The notes beneath the pieces are model-generated. The model was not told where the DNA came from. It did not search any database and saw nothing but the letters and a program-made list of their open reading frames with translations. Of a DNA stretch of 64,000 bases, positions 1 to 7,465 are shown piece after piece. The position numbers and the translations under genes were made by a program. This DNA is from Runella sp. SP2 (lineage in GTDB: Bacteria > Bacteroidota > Bacteroidia > Cytophagales > Spirosomataceae). How positions within the stretch are numbered: the stretch's first letter is position 1; every line of letters starts with the position of its first letter. Where the stretch lies: assembly GCF_003711225.1 (NCBI RefSeq), contig NZ_CP031030.1, positions 6,995,501-7,059,500 on the forward strand, written 5' to 3'.

Positions 1-72
1 TAGAAAGCGATCGAGGGCTTCAGGATTATCAATGACGTTGCCGCCTATTTTAATTACTAGCAATTTTTCCAT
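1..72 (-). CDS. argB: acetylglutamate kinase, N-terminal fragment
   Basis: Only the first 24 codons lie in the window; the gene continues past the left edge. Read on the minus strand they begin MEKLLVIKIGGNVIDNPEAL, with the KIGGN phosphate-binding motif that opens bacterial N-acetylglutamate kinases. The enzyme phosphorylates N-acetylglutamate in arginine synthesis. It is divergent from recO, with 78 bp between the two starts. The call rests on the N-terminus alone, so another amino-acid kinase is possible but less likely. Confidence 0.75.
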   Translation of the reverse strand, partial: MEKLLVIKIGGNVIDNPEALDRFL

Positions 73-150
73 AAACTTGACATCTAATTTGGTCGGCAAA
101 TTACTGAAATTCCTACGACTCACGCCCCACTATTCGTCAGTATCTCCTTT

Positions 151-846
151 ATGATTCACAAAACCCGTGGCATAGCACTCAATTTTATTCGTTACCGCGA
201 AACGTCGATTATTGCCAAAATCTACACGGAAGAATTTGGTATTCAGAGTTATATCGTGAATGGCGTAAGGTCGGCTAAGTCCAAAACCAACCGAATTGCG
301 TTGTTTCAGCCACTGACTTTGCTCGACTTAGTGGTGTACCACAAGAGTAAAGAACAAACCATCCACCGTCTATCCGAAATTAAATGCAGTTTGCCATTTA
401 AAAGTCTCCCGTTTGATTTTGTAAAATCGAGTATTGCGCTTTTTATCACCGAACTTTTGGTTAAAACACTCAGAGAGGAAGAAACTAATAATCCTTTGTT
501 TGAATTTCTTAGCGAATCCATCACTTATTTGGAAGAAACGACGACGGGATACGAAAATTTTCACCTTCAATTTTTGGCAAAATTTGCGTTTTTTCTAGGT
601 TTTGGTCCCGAAACGGTCAAGGAAATTGAGGAACAACTGGCGGAGAATTTATATCCATATACCCTCGAACCCGAAATGCGAGAGGCAGTACAAATGTTTA
701 TACATTTGCCCTACGAAGCCAGGGGGCATTTAGACCGCCTTCAACGTAGCAAATTGCTGGACGCACTCATTTTTTTCTACAAAGTCCACTTGGAAGGGTT
801 AGGAGAAATCAAGTCACTGGATGTCCTTCGAGAGTTGATGCGTTAG
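151..846 (+). CDS. recO: DNA repair protein RecO
   Basis: 231 residues, typical length for RecO. The N-terminus (HKTRGIALNFIRYRETSIIA, about residues 3-22) is the OB-fold start that binds DNA, followed by a helical region with FFLGFGP near residue 148. RecO works with RecR to load RecA on SSB-coated single-stranded DNA in gap repair. The gene stands alone between divergent argB and a convergent phosphatase. The C-terminal part shows no obvious zinc cysteines. Confidence 0.9.
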   Translation: MIHKTRGIALNFIRYRETSIIAKIYTEEFGIQSYIVNGVRSAKSKTNRIALFQPLTLLDLVVYHKSKEQTIHRLSEIKCSLPFKSLPFDFVKSSIALFITELLVKTLREEETNNPLFEFLSESITYLEETTTGYENFHLQFLAKFAFFLGFGPETVKEIEEQLAENLYPYTLEPEMREAVQMFIHLPYEARGHLDRLQRSKLLDALIFFYKVHLEGLGEIKSLDVLRELMR

Positions 847-951
847 TTTTGGGGTTTTCGGTTTACTGTTTGTGGTTTTGGGTTTACTGTTTTCCCAAAA
901 ATAAAAACTTCAACCTCTAAACCCCAAACTTACAAACCGTAAACTTAAAAA
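847..951. repeat. low-complexity convergent intergenic spacer
   Basis: The gap between the convergent recO and phosphatase genes is built from imperfect copies of GGTTTACTGTTTG-like text on one side and its approximate complement (AAACCCCAAACTTACAAAC) on the other. This gives a loose inverted repeat that could fold in either transcript. There is no clean stem followed by a T-run. Such degenerate spacer repeats are common in this bacterial group. Confidence 0.4.
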
Positions 952-1680
952 CTACTTCTTCCCCCTTCCTTCTTCGCCAGGGTAGAGGGTTTGGACGATG
1001 TCGCTTTGCCAGTATTCTTTGGTGGCAGCATCCATTAATGTGAGTTTTCCGTGAAAAGCGGCGCCTGTATCAACGTTCCAAATGTTGGCACGGTGCATAG
1101 GCAAATCGGTTTGGTAATTGAGAGTTGGCGTATGGCCAATAAAAATTTCTTTGAAGCGCTTAAAACGCTTTGGGTAAAGCGTTGAAGAAAGGTTTTTATC
1201 CATACCGACTGCTGTTTCCCACAAGGTACGATCCCAGCAGCAAATAGTTTCATCTTCTTCTTGTTCGGGGCCATAGACCGATGTAAAGCCGCCGTGCACA
1301 AACAGACGGTTTTGAGAATCAATGTAGTAATATTTCATTTGGCTAAAAAAAGCCAAATGGGCCAGCTTTGCTTCAATGTTGTAGCGTTGATAACTTTTGG
1401 CCGTGCTACTTCCGCCGTGTAGCAACCAATGGTGCGGGGCAAGCCCCATTTCAAGCCAGCCCTCACACCATAAATCGTGGTTTCCTTTGATGAAAATACA
1501 GGGTTGTTTTGCCGAAAGTTTCATCAAAAAATCAATGACTTGGGCCGATTCGCTCCAGCCATCGACATAATCACCCAAAAAAATGAGCGTATCCTTGGTC
1601 GTGACAGTAGCGCGTTGCATTACTTGCTGTAACGCACGTAAACCACCGTGTATGTCACCTATGACCAAGGTTCTTTTCAT
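952..1680 (-). CDS. metallophosphoesterase, PP2A/ApaH-like phosphatase
   Basis: 242 residues with the full calcineurin-like metal-site set in order: GDIHGG (residues 8-13), GDYVDGW (about 36-42), GNHDLW (about 66-71), and later HGG and GHTP. These residues bind two metal ions and hydrolyse a phosphoester, either a phosphoserine/threonine or a dinucleoside tetraphosphate; the sequence does not decide between them. No signal peptide, so cytoplasmic. A tiny lipoprotein frame lies just upstream on the same strand. Longest family similarity is to bacterial serine/threonine phosphatases. Confidence 0.85.
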   Translation of the reverse strand: MKRTLVIGDIHGGLRALQQVMQRATVTTKDTLIFLGDYVDGWSESAQVIDFLMKLSAKQPCIFIKGNHDLWCEGWLEMGLAPHHWLLHGGSSTAKSYQRYNIEAKLAHLAFFSQMKYYYIDSQNRLFVHGGFTSVYGPEQEEDETICCWDRTLWETAVGMDKNLSSTLYPKRFKRFKEIFIGHTPTLNYQTDLPMHRANIWNVDTGAAFHGKLTLMDAATKEYWQSDIVQTLYPGEEGRGKK

Positions 1681-1691
1681 ATAAAATAAGA

Positions 1692-1787
1692 TTAAGCGCC
1701 AAAGCTAAGAATGAAAGTGACGTACGCTCGTTTCTGACAGGAAGCAAGTAGGACAACGAGTGTAAAAAGGTAAAAGAGATTTTTCAT
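1692..1787 (-). CDS. tiny candidate lipoprotein, 31 residues
   Basis: A minus-strand frame of 31 codons that reads MKNLFYLFTLVVLLASC then QKRAYVTFILSFGA and stops. The first 17 residues form a complete lipoprotein signal: a lysine, a hydrophobic stretch and an LASC lipobox. The mature part would be only 15 residues. It ends 12 bp before the phosphatase start, so the two could be co-transcribed. No promoter was recognised. Frames this short can arise by chance, but a perfect lipobox signal is uncommon by chance. Confidence 0.45.
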   Translation of the reverse strand: MKNLFYLFTLVVLLASCQKRAYVTFILSFGA

Positions 1788-2080
1788 TGAGGTTGAAAAA
1801 AGTTTAGAAAAATGGGAGATGAATGGTAGCAATTATACGTAAAACCCCCCTTGAATCAAAAAGTAAAATTGTTTCTTTGAGATTAATCAGTGAAAAGTTT
1901 TTGAGAAGACAATAAAAATGAAACTGGTTAAACCAGCACATAATCAAAAAGTTAAGGGGAATTACTAGCGATTTTTGGCCTTTTTTTACGTGCTCTAAAA
2001 AGGAAAAGTGTCAAAAAATTGTATTTTTCAAGGAATTAATTTGAACTTTAATAATTTTTTAATTTTTTTTTAAGGAAACC
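1788..2080. other. AT-rich gap with no recognised gene
   Basis: About 290 bases between the minus-strand lipoprotein frame and the promoter of the 54-residue lipoprotein. I see no open frame with a plausible start, no tRNA-like fold and no strong hairpin. It is A/T-rich throughout, with runs of A and T, and probably contains upstream promoter sequence for both sides. Confidence 0.4.
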
Positions 2081-2111
2081 ATTGCAAATATTAAAAATGT
2101 ATTTACCTTTG
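2081..2111 (+). promoter_or_regulatory. Bacteroidota-type promoter of the small lipoprotein
   Basis: ATTG at 2081-2084 and TACCTTTG at 2104-2111 separated by 19 bp match the TTTG / TAnnTTTG consensus of the primary sigma factor in this phylum. The lipoprotein start follows 29 bp after the -7 element. Confidence 0.7.
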
Positions 2112-2140
2112 TAACGGAAACCTTAAAAACATCACAAAAA

Positions 2141-2305
2141 ATGAAAAAGGCATTTGCATTCTTATTTGTTGCTGGTATGATGACTCTAGCAGCATGTGGC
2201 GGTAAAACTGAAGAAGCTGCTACTACTGACACTACAGCTGCTGCTGCAGTTGACACTACTGCTGCTGTTGATACTACTGCTGCTGATACTTCAGCTGCGA
2301 AATAA
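2141..2305 (+). CDS. small Thr/Ala-rich lipoprotein, 54 residues
   Basis: ATG at 2141 opens a 54-codon frame. Residues 1-19 form a lipoprotein signal (MKKAFAFLFVAGMMTLAAC) with an LAAC lipobox, so the protein is probably attached to a membrane by its cysteine. The mature part is almost only Thr, Ala, Asp and Val in short repeats of the type DTTAAAAV / DTTAAV / DTTAAD. It has its own consensus promoter and a strong hairpin terminator, so it is a single-gene, probably highly expressed unit. No enzymatic function is suggested; a spacer or envelope coat role is a guess. Confidence 0.75.
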   Translation: MKKAFAFLFVAGMMTLAACGGKTEEAATTDTTAAAAVDTTAAVDTTAADTSAAK

Positions 2306-2335
2306 TTTTCGCCGCAACAAACGAGTACAACAAAT

Positions 2336-2375
2336 GAAAGCTTTGCGAACCTTCGCGAAGCTTTCGTCGTTTTTA
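2336..2375 (+). terminator. hairpin terminator after the small lipoprotein
   Basis: GAAAGCTTTGCG (2336-2347) pairs with CGCGAAGCTTTC (2354-2365) over 12 positions with one G-U pair and a 6-base loop. It is followed by GTCGTTTTTA. It sits directly before the start of the next gene. Confidence 0.7.
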
Positions 2376-2379
2376 TAGC

Positions 2380-2754
2380 ATGATGAAAACGATTGCTGAA
2401 AAAATCCGACTCCTTCGCCTCGAAAAAGGCTTTTCGCAAGAAAATGTTGCCGATATGCTCGGTATCTCCACCACAGCTTATGGAGATATTGAACGAGGAA
2501 AAACTGACCTGACCCTTTCACGACTTCAAAGTATTGCCCACGTATTTTCGACTTCATTGGGGCATTTGATGGGCGAAGAGGATGCTATTACTTCTCAAAT
2601 TCAGCAGCTAGAGCTTGAAAAACTGAAAATAGAGAATGAAAAGCTACGCCTTGAAAATCAGCTATTAAAAGAAAAATTGGCGGGAAGAATCATAGTAGAT
2701 TTACTGCGAGAACGTACGCAAATACCCGCCGAACGACAACGGATTGGTTTTTAA
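2380..2754 (+). CDS. XRE-family transcriptional regulator with coiled-coil tail
   Basis: 124 residues. Residues 5-62 form a helix-turn-helix of the Cro/C1 type: IRLLRLEKGFSQENVADMLG then ISTTAYGDIERGKTDLTLSRL, with the usual E-R-G-K turn after the recognition helix. Residues about 72-100 are a heptad-like, Glu/Lys/Leu-rich coiled coil, likely for dimerisation. A double ATG (2380, 2383) leaves the exact start open. The preceding terminator ends 4 bp upstream, so its promoter must overlap that hairpin or it depends on read-through. Target genes are unknown. Confidence 0.8.
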   Translation: MMKTIAEKIRLLRLEKGFSQENVADMLGISTTAYGDIERGKTDLTLSRLQSIAHVFSTSLGHLMGEEDAITSQIQQLELEKLKIENEKLRLENQLLKEKLAGRIIVDLLRERTQIPAERQRIGF

Positions 2755-2774
2755 GCTAAGAAATAATAAATCCC

Positions 2775-2809
2775 TACCCCGACGCTTGTTCACGTCGGGG
2801 TATTTTTTT
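2775..2809 (+). terminator. intrinsic terminator
   Basis: Perfect 10-bp stem TACCCCGACG (2775-2784) / CGTCGGGGTA (2793-2802) with an 8-base loop, followed by seven T residues. It separates the XRE regulator from glgE. Confidence 0.9.
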
Positions 2810-2838
2810 AGGTTTAGGGCGTAAAACCAAATAAACCT

Positions 2839-4797
2839 ATGATGAATCTCGCCGAAATTGCTGGAAAAAACCGTGTCATTGTTGAAAAAGTAACTCCTGA
2901 GCTAGACGGAGGACAGTTTTATATTAAAGCCGTTCCCAACGAAGTGATTCAGGTAGAAGCCGATATTTTTTGTGATGGCCACGATAAAACGGCTGCACGC
3001 CTCTGTTTTAAGCATCAATCCGAAAAAAAATGGTCGGAAGTACCCATGAGGTTTGTCAATAACGACCGCTGGGAAGGGCAGTTTATCGTTGAAAAAGAAG
3101 GAGATTATCTTTATACCATCGAAGCGTGGGTAGATCATCTCGCCTCGTGGGAGCATGAAATTACGCTCAAAGTTCGCGATGCGCAGCACGTCAATAGTGA
3201 ACTGTTGGTGGGGGCGAGTTTGTTGGAAAAAATCGTAAAAAATGCCTCTAAAGAAGATAAAAAAGCGATTCAGGAAGCGATAAAGGCATTTAGAGATGAA
3301 AAACGCTACAACGAAGCGGTGCTATTGGCCATTGGCGAGCAAATGGCCGAATGGATAGAAAAGTACGCGTACCGTGAGAATGTGACTCGTTATAAAGAAC
3401 TGCGCCTATGGGTTGACCGCCCGAGAGCAGGTTTCTCAACGTGGTATTCGATGTTTCCGCGTTCGGCGGCCAAAGAGCCAGGGCAGCACGGAACTTTCCG
3501 TGATGTGATAGATTTGTTGCCCCGCATTGAGCGTATGGGCTTTGATGTACTTTATTTGCCGCCTATTCACCCGATTGGGATGCAGTTTCGGAAGGGGAAA
3601 AATAACAATGTGTTGTGCCAACCTGGGGAGCCAGGCGTTCCATACGGCATTGGTTCTGAATTGGGTGGCCACGATGCGATTCATCCCGACTTAGGAACAC
3701 TCGATGATTTTAAAGCCTTGGTAGCGGCGTGTAAAGCCCACGGAATGGAGATTGCGATGGACTTAGCGATTCAGTGTTCACCCGACCACCCGTGGGCCAA
3801 AAATCACCCCGAATGGTTTAAAATTCGCCCTGATGGAACGATTCAATATGCCGAAAATCCACCAAAAAAATACCAAGATATTTATCCCATCAACTTTGAA
3901 ACCGAAGCTTGGGAGAGCTTATGGTTGGAGCTTCGTCGCATTATTTTTGTGTGGGCCGAGTGGGGGGTGCGCATTATTCGGGTGGATAATCCACACACAA
4001 AAGCGTTTGCGTTTTGGGATTGGGTGATTGCCGAAACCAAGAAAAAATATCCCGATATGATATTTTTAGCTGAAGCATTTACGCGTCCAAAAGTAATGCA
4101 ACGTCTGGCTAAAGGTGGTTATAATCAGTCTTATACGTACTACACGTGGCGAACGTCGAAGGAGGAGTTAGTAGCGTACATGACCGAGTTGACACAAACG
4201 GAAATGAAACACTATTTTCGCCCAAATTTCTGGCCAAACACGCACGACATCAACCCGCCATTGTTACAGTCGGGGCACGAGCCTAATTTCTTGATTCGCT
4301 ATTTTATGGCCGCGACGCTGTCGTCGAATTACGGAATTTTTGGCCCTACTTATGAATTTATGGTACATGAGGCTTTTCCAGGAAAAGAAGAATACTGGAA
4401 TTCAGAAAAATACGAAATCAAACACTGGGATTGGAACCATACCAACAAATTTACCTACGTGATAACGCAAGTAAACCGCGCTCGAAAAGAGAATGCGGCT
4501 TTACAACAAACCAATAACATTACGTTTTGCGACATCAATGACGACCAACTTCTGGCGTATCTCAAGACGCATCCCGACGGTAATCGTATTTTGTGCGTGG
4601 TGAATTTGGACGGGTACAACCGTCGAGGTAATACGGTGCGGATTCCATTGCATAAAATTGGGAAAGCAGGTTGGGAAGATTTCATTGTCCACGATTTGCT
4701 AACGGAGTCCAAGTACGTTTGGAAAGGAGAGTATAACTACATCGAACTTGATCCGTATCTATTGCCTTTCCATTTATTCCGAATAGAAGATTTGTAA
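2839..4797 (+). CDS. glgE: alpha-1,4-glucan:maltose-1-phosphate maltosyltransferase
   Basis: 652 residues, the usual GlgE length. The N-terminal region (about 10-110) matches the beta-sandwich domain that precedes the GH13 barrel in GlgE. In the barrel, RVDNPH places the catalytic nucleophile at Asp383 and LAEAFT the general acid at Glu412; YLPPIHPIG (about residue 238) is another family signature. GlgE adds maltose from maltose-1-phosphate to alpha-glucan chains, linking trehalose to glycogen. The partner genes treS, pep2/mak and glgB are not adjacent. A PLP decarboxylase follows 17 bp later and may share the transcript. ATG-ATG leaves a one-codon start doubt. Confidence 0.92.
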   Translation: MMNLAEIAGKNRVIVEKVTPELDGGQFYIKAVPNEVIQVEADIFCDGHDKTAARLCFKHQSEKKWSEVPMRFVNNDRWEGQFIVEKEGDYLYTIEAWVDHLASWEHEITLKVRDAQHVNSELLVGASLLEKIVKNASKEDKKAIQEAIKAFRDEKRYNEAVLLAIGEQMAEWIEKYAYRENVTRYKELRLWVDRPRAGFSTWYSMFPRSAAKEPGQHGTFRDVIDLLPRIERMGFDVLYLPPIHPIGMQFRKGKNNNVLCQPGEPGVPYGIGSELGGHDAIHPDLGTLDDFKALVAACKAHGMEIAMDLAIQCSPDHPWAKNHPEWFKIRPDGTIQYAENPPKKYQDIYPINFETEAWESLWLELRRIIFVWAEWGVRIIRVDNPHTKAFAFWDWVIAETKKKYPDMIFLAEAFTRPKVMQRLAKGGYNQSYTYYTWRTSKEELVAYMTELTQTEMKHYFRPNFWPNTHDINPPLLQSGHEPNFLIRYFMAATLSSNYGIFGPTYEFMVHEAFPGKEEYWNSEKYEIKHWDWNHTNKFTYVITQVNRARKENAALQQTNNITFCDINDDQLLAYLKTHPDGNRILCVVNLDGYNRRGNTVRIPLHKIGKAGWEDFIVHDLLTESKYVWKGEYNYIELDPYLLPFHLFRIEDL

Positions 4798-4814
4798 TTT
4801 TTTAACCTAAGTTC

Positions 4815-6233
4815 ATGCGTTTACAACAAGCGTATGCTGCGGAGCATTTTCGGGAAGAAGCTCATCGACTCGTTGACCAGCTCGCGGATTATTTAGCCGC
4901 TGCGCAAAGTCAGCAACTTGAGACAGTCATTCCCTACCAGTCGCCCGAGGAAAATTTGCTTTTCTGGCGACAAAATGCCCAAGAAGGCGTAGGGGCTCCG
5001 TCCGATTTTTTTGCAGAAGTAATTCAGCGTTCTACCCATTTGCACCATCCACGGTACATGGGGCATCAAGTGTCGCCGCCGTTGCCGATGGCAGCCATGG
5101 CGGGAATGCTGACCAGCTTGTTGAACAACGGCATGGCGGTCTATGAAATGGGACTGGTGTCCAATCCTCTTGAGCGCCTCTTGAGTGAACTGTTGGCTCA
5201 AAAAATTGGATTTGGGGCGGAGGCCAGCGGGCTATTGACTTCGGGAGGGACGTTAGCGAACCTCACCGCGCTGCTCACCGCTCGTGCTACTCAGACGGAT
5301 GTGTGGGAAAACGGCCACGAACAAACTTTGGCGGTATTGGTGTCAGAAGAAGCGCATTATTGTATCGACCGCGCGGCAAGAACCATGGGGATGGGGAGTG
5401 AAGGTATTATTAAAATCCCGACCAATGCGCGTTTTCAGATGCGAACTGAGTTGTTGGAAGAGTATTACCAAAAAGCGGTTCAAAGTGGCCGAAAAGTGAT
5501 TGCAGTTGTTGGAAGTGCCTGTTCAACCTCAACAGGCGCTTACGACGACTTAGTAGCCATTGCCGATTTTTGTAAAAAACATCAATTGTGGTTTCATGTG
5601 GACGGAGCACACGGCGGGGCAGTGGTTTTTTCTGAACGCTATAAACCATTGGTAAAGGGCATTGAGAGGGCGGACTCGGTGGTCATTGATTGGCACAAAA
5701 TGCTATTGACGCCTGCCTTGGCAACGGCTTTACTCTTTAAAAGAAACCAAGATTCGTTTCAAACATTTCACCAAAAAGCGCAGTATCTGTGGGCAAATCA
5801 AGGCGCGCAAGAATGGTTTAATTCAGGTAAGCGAACCTTTGAGTGTACGAAACTGATGATGAGTGTAAAAATATACGCCATTCTCAAAACCTACGGAGAG
5901 GAGATTTTTACCGAAAATGTAGAGACATTACACGACCTTGCCCTTCGCTTTGCGCAAATCGTACACGAACGGCAAGGTTTTGAATTGGCCTTAGCGCCCG
6001 AAAGCAACATCGTGTGTTTTCGGTTTGTGGGAGAGGGGCGCACAGCGGAGCAAATCCAAGTGCTGAATGGTCTCATTCGTCAAAAGCTGCTAGAAGAAGG
6101 AGCGTTCTATATTGTTCAGACAACGCTTCGCGACAAATTGTACTTGCGGGTTTCGTTGATGAACCCCCTGACGACCGAGAACGATTTGACGGCTTTGCTA
6201 GACGCGATTGAGCGTTTGGCGATGAAAATGTAG
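4815..6233 (+). CDS. PLP-dependent group II decarboxylase
   Basis: 472 residues with the aspartate-aminotransferase fold of group II amino-acid decarboxylases. HVDGAHGGAV (about residues 260-269) carries the PLP-ring aspartate, and DWHKMLLTP (about 292-300) holds the lysine that forms the Schiff base. LTSGGTLANLTALLTAR (about 140-156) is the phosphate-binding stretch. Family members act on glutamate, aromatic amino acids or 2,4-diaminobutyrate; the sequence does not let me choose. Cytoplasmic. It lies 17 bp after glgE, though a functional link is not obvious. Confidence 0.85.
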   Translation: MRLQQAYAAEHFREEAHRLVDQLADYLAAAQSQQLETVIPYQSPEENLLFWRQNAQEGVGAPSDFFAEVIQRSTHLHHPRYMGHQVSPPLPMAAMAGMLTSLLNNGMAVYEMGLVSNPLERLLSELLAQKIGFGAEASGLLTSGGTLANLTALLTARATQTDVWENGHEQTLAVLVSEEAHYCIDRAARTMGMGSEGIIKIPTNARFQMRTELLEEYYQKAVQSGRKVIAVVGSACSTSTGAYDDLVAIADFCKKHQLWFHVDGAHGGAVVFSERYKPLVKGIERADSVVIDWHKMLLTPALATALLFKRNQDSFQTFHQKAQYLWANQGAQEWFNSGKRTFECTKLMMSVKIYAILKTYGEEIFTENVETLHDLALRFAQIVHERQGFELALAPESNIVCFRFVGEGRTAEQIQVLNGLIRQKLLEEGAFYIVQTTLRDKLYLRVSLMNPLTTENDLTALLDAIERLAMKM

Positions 6234-6287
6234 GGTAGCTGTTGTAAAGAAAGAAAATATTGTCGTATTTTTCTGAAAATCAACGAT

Positions 6288-7022
6288 ATGGACGCTAACT
6301 CTTACGACACTATTGCCAACGAATACCGTGATTCGAAGCAATTGGACTTCCGCAAATACATTGAAGAATATACCCTTGAGCAGTTGCTTGGTGATGTAAC
6401 TGCGTTAAATATTCTTGACTTAGCTTGTGGGGAGGGTATCTACACCCGTAAGCTTAAAAAACGGGGGGCTGCTACCATTTTGGGCGTGGACGTATCCACT
6501 CGGATGGTTGAACTCGCGCAAGAAGCAGAAGCCAAAGAGCCTTTAGGGTGTGACTATTTAGTGCAAGACGCGCTAACAATGTCATTAGAGCGGCAATTTG
6601 ATGTGGTGGTGGGCATGTATTTGCTAAACTACGCGCAATCGGCCGATGACTTACAGCAGTTTTGCCATGTAGTGTACAAACATCTTCCGCCTTCGGGTCG
6701 ATTTGTGGGATTCAATGACAATCCTCATAACGAACTTCAGCATTATCCTAATTACCGCAAGTACGGTTTTGTAAAAGAATCGACCAGCCAACGAAATGAA
6801 GGCGATTTTGTGAGGTATCGAATGTTCAATTTAGATGGGACGGAGTTTAGCTTCAATAATTTCTATTTTCATCCACTTACTTACGAACGTGCTTTTGCCA
6901 AGGCAGGTTTTCGGGATTTTCGGTGGCAAGGTCCTTTTTTAGCCCCATCACAAGCCTCATCTGACTACTGGTACGAGTTTATGACTCATCCGCCATTGAT
7001 TGGTTTCACGGCGGTGAAATAG
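6288..7022 (+). CDS. class I SAM-dependent methyltransferase
   Basis: 244 residues. Motif I, ILDLACGEGIYTRKL (about residues 44-58), and the following acidic VDVS (about 67-70) form the S-adenosylmethionine pocket of a Rossmann-fold methyltransferase. The C-terminal half is aromatic-rich and may be the substrate lid. Substrate unknown. It is the last chromosomal gene before the integrated element. Confidence 0.85.
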   Translation: MDANSYDTIANEYRDSKQLDFRKYIEEYTLEQLLGDVTALNILDLACGEGIYTRKLKKRGAATILGVDVSTRMVELAQEAEAKEPLGCDYLVQDALTMSLERQFDVVVGMYLLNYAQSADDLQQFCHVVYKHLPPSGRFVGFNDNPHNELQHYPNYRKYGFVKESTSQRNEGDFVRYRMFNLDGTEFSFNNFYFHPLTYERAFAKAGFRDFRWQGPFLAPSQASSDYWYEFMTHPPLIGFTAVK

Positions 7023-7047
7023 GTAGGCAAAATTAGGCTAGATTCAA

Positions 7048-7095
7048 ACAACCCAAAGCTATCTTGGAAGTTTTGACGATTTAATGAATTTATAG
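7048..7095 (+). pseudogene. relic of an integrase C-terminus
   Basis: The 33 bases at 7048-7080 are identical to 8789-8821, inside the 3' end of the element's integrase. Read in frame they give TTQSYLGSFDD, which includes the nucleophilic tyrosine, then LMNL and a TAG stop at 7093-7095. No other integrase sequence is visible around it. It lies outside the present attachment site, on the chromosome side, so it is best read as what remains of an earlier related element at the same tRNA. Confidence 0.65.
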
Positions 7096-7180
7096 ATTTG
7101 TTTTTGTTACAAAAAATACGGTTCACCGTTGAGACGGATCAATTCCAAAATTTGTGGAGCAACTTGGATTGCACGTAGCC

Positions 7181-7213
7181 AAAAAAAGCACTTAACGATT
7201 TTGTTAAGTGCTT
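7181..7213 (-). terminator. original terminator of the tRNA-Asn gene, now displaced
   Basis: On the minus strand an 11-bp perfect stem (7203-7213 with 7186-7196, 6-base loop) runs into a T-tract (the A-run at 7181-7187). It sits just beyond the left copy of the tRNA 3' end, where it would have ended tRNA transcription before the element inserted. Confidence 0.75.
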
Positions 7214-7220
7214 GATTGGG

Positions 7221-7267
7221 AGGCTCTCGAAGCTGGGCTCGAACCAGCGACCCTCTGATTAACAGTC
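7221..7267 (-). repeat. attL: displaced 3' part of tRNA-Asn
   Basis: 47 bases identical to 14231-14277. They cover the tRNA-Asn acceptor 3' strand, T-arm, variable loop and anticodon arm down to the anticodon loop. Beyond 7267 the tRNA similarity stops abruptly. This is the left attachment site of the element. Confidence 0.9.
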
Positions 7268-7393
7268 GTAGCCAATGGGTATTTGTTGAGTTTTAGATAT
7301 TTGTGTTTTTTGATATAAATACTCTGTAAATCAGTAGTTTGTGCAGCTTTATTTTATCCTTGTTTATTGGTGTTATGCGTTGATTCTGTATAT

Positions 7394-7459
7394 TTGTGGT
7401 GCAAGTTGTGGTGCAAGTAGATTCAGTTGCACCACAGAAAAACGCGATTTGCACCACAG
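7394..7459. repeat. left arm-type repeats near attL
   Basis: TTGTGGTGCAA occurs at 7394-7404 and 7406-7416 as a direct repeat with 12-bp period. Its complement TTGCACCACAG (10 of 11 matching) occurs at 7427-7437 and 7449-7459. The same direct pair is found near the right end (14160-14182). The placement between the core site and the integrase start fits integrase or excisionase arm-binding sites; the inverted copies also overlap the likely integrase promoter and leader. Confidence 0.7.
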
Positions 7460-7465
7460 AAACAC

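Noticed and set aside
2059-2557. Long minus-strand frames over the 54-residue lipoprotein and the XRE gene
   Set aside because: They are antisense to genes with clear signal peptide, HTH motif, promoter and terminator; the Ala/Val-rich text is just the complement of the Thr/Ala repeats.
7221-7267. A second functional tRNA-Asn
   Set aside because: Only the 3' 44 bases of the tRNA are present; the 5' part, including the D-arm and promoter, is missing.
7427-7465. A TTG start for the integrase
   Set aside because: The extra codons are made of the arm-site repeats; ATG 7466 gives the expected family start.
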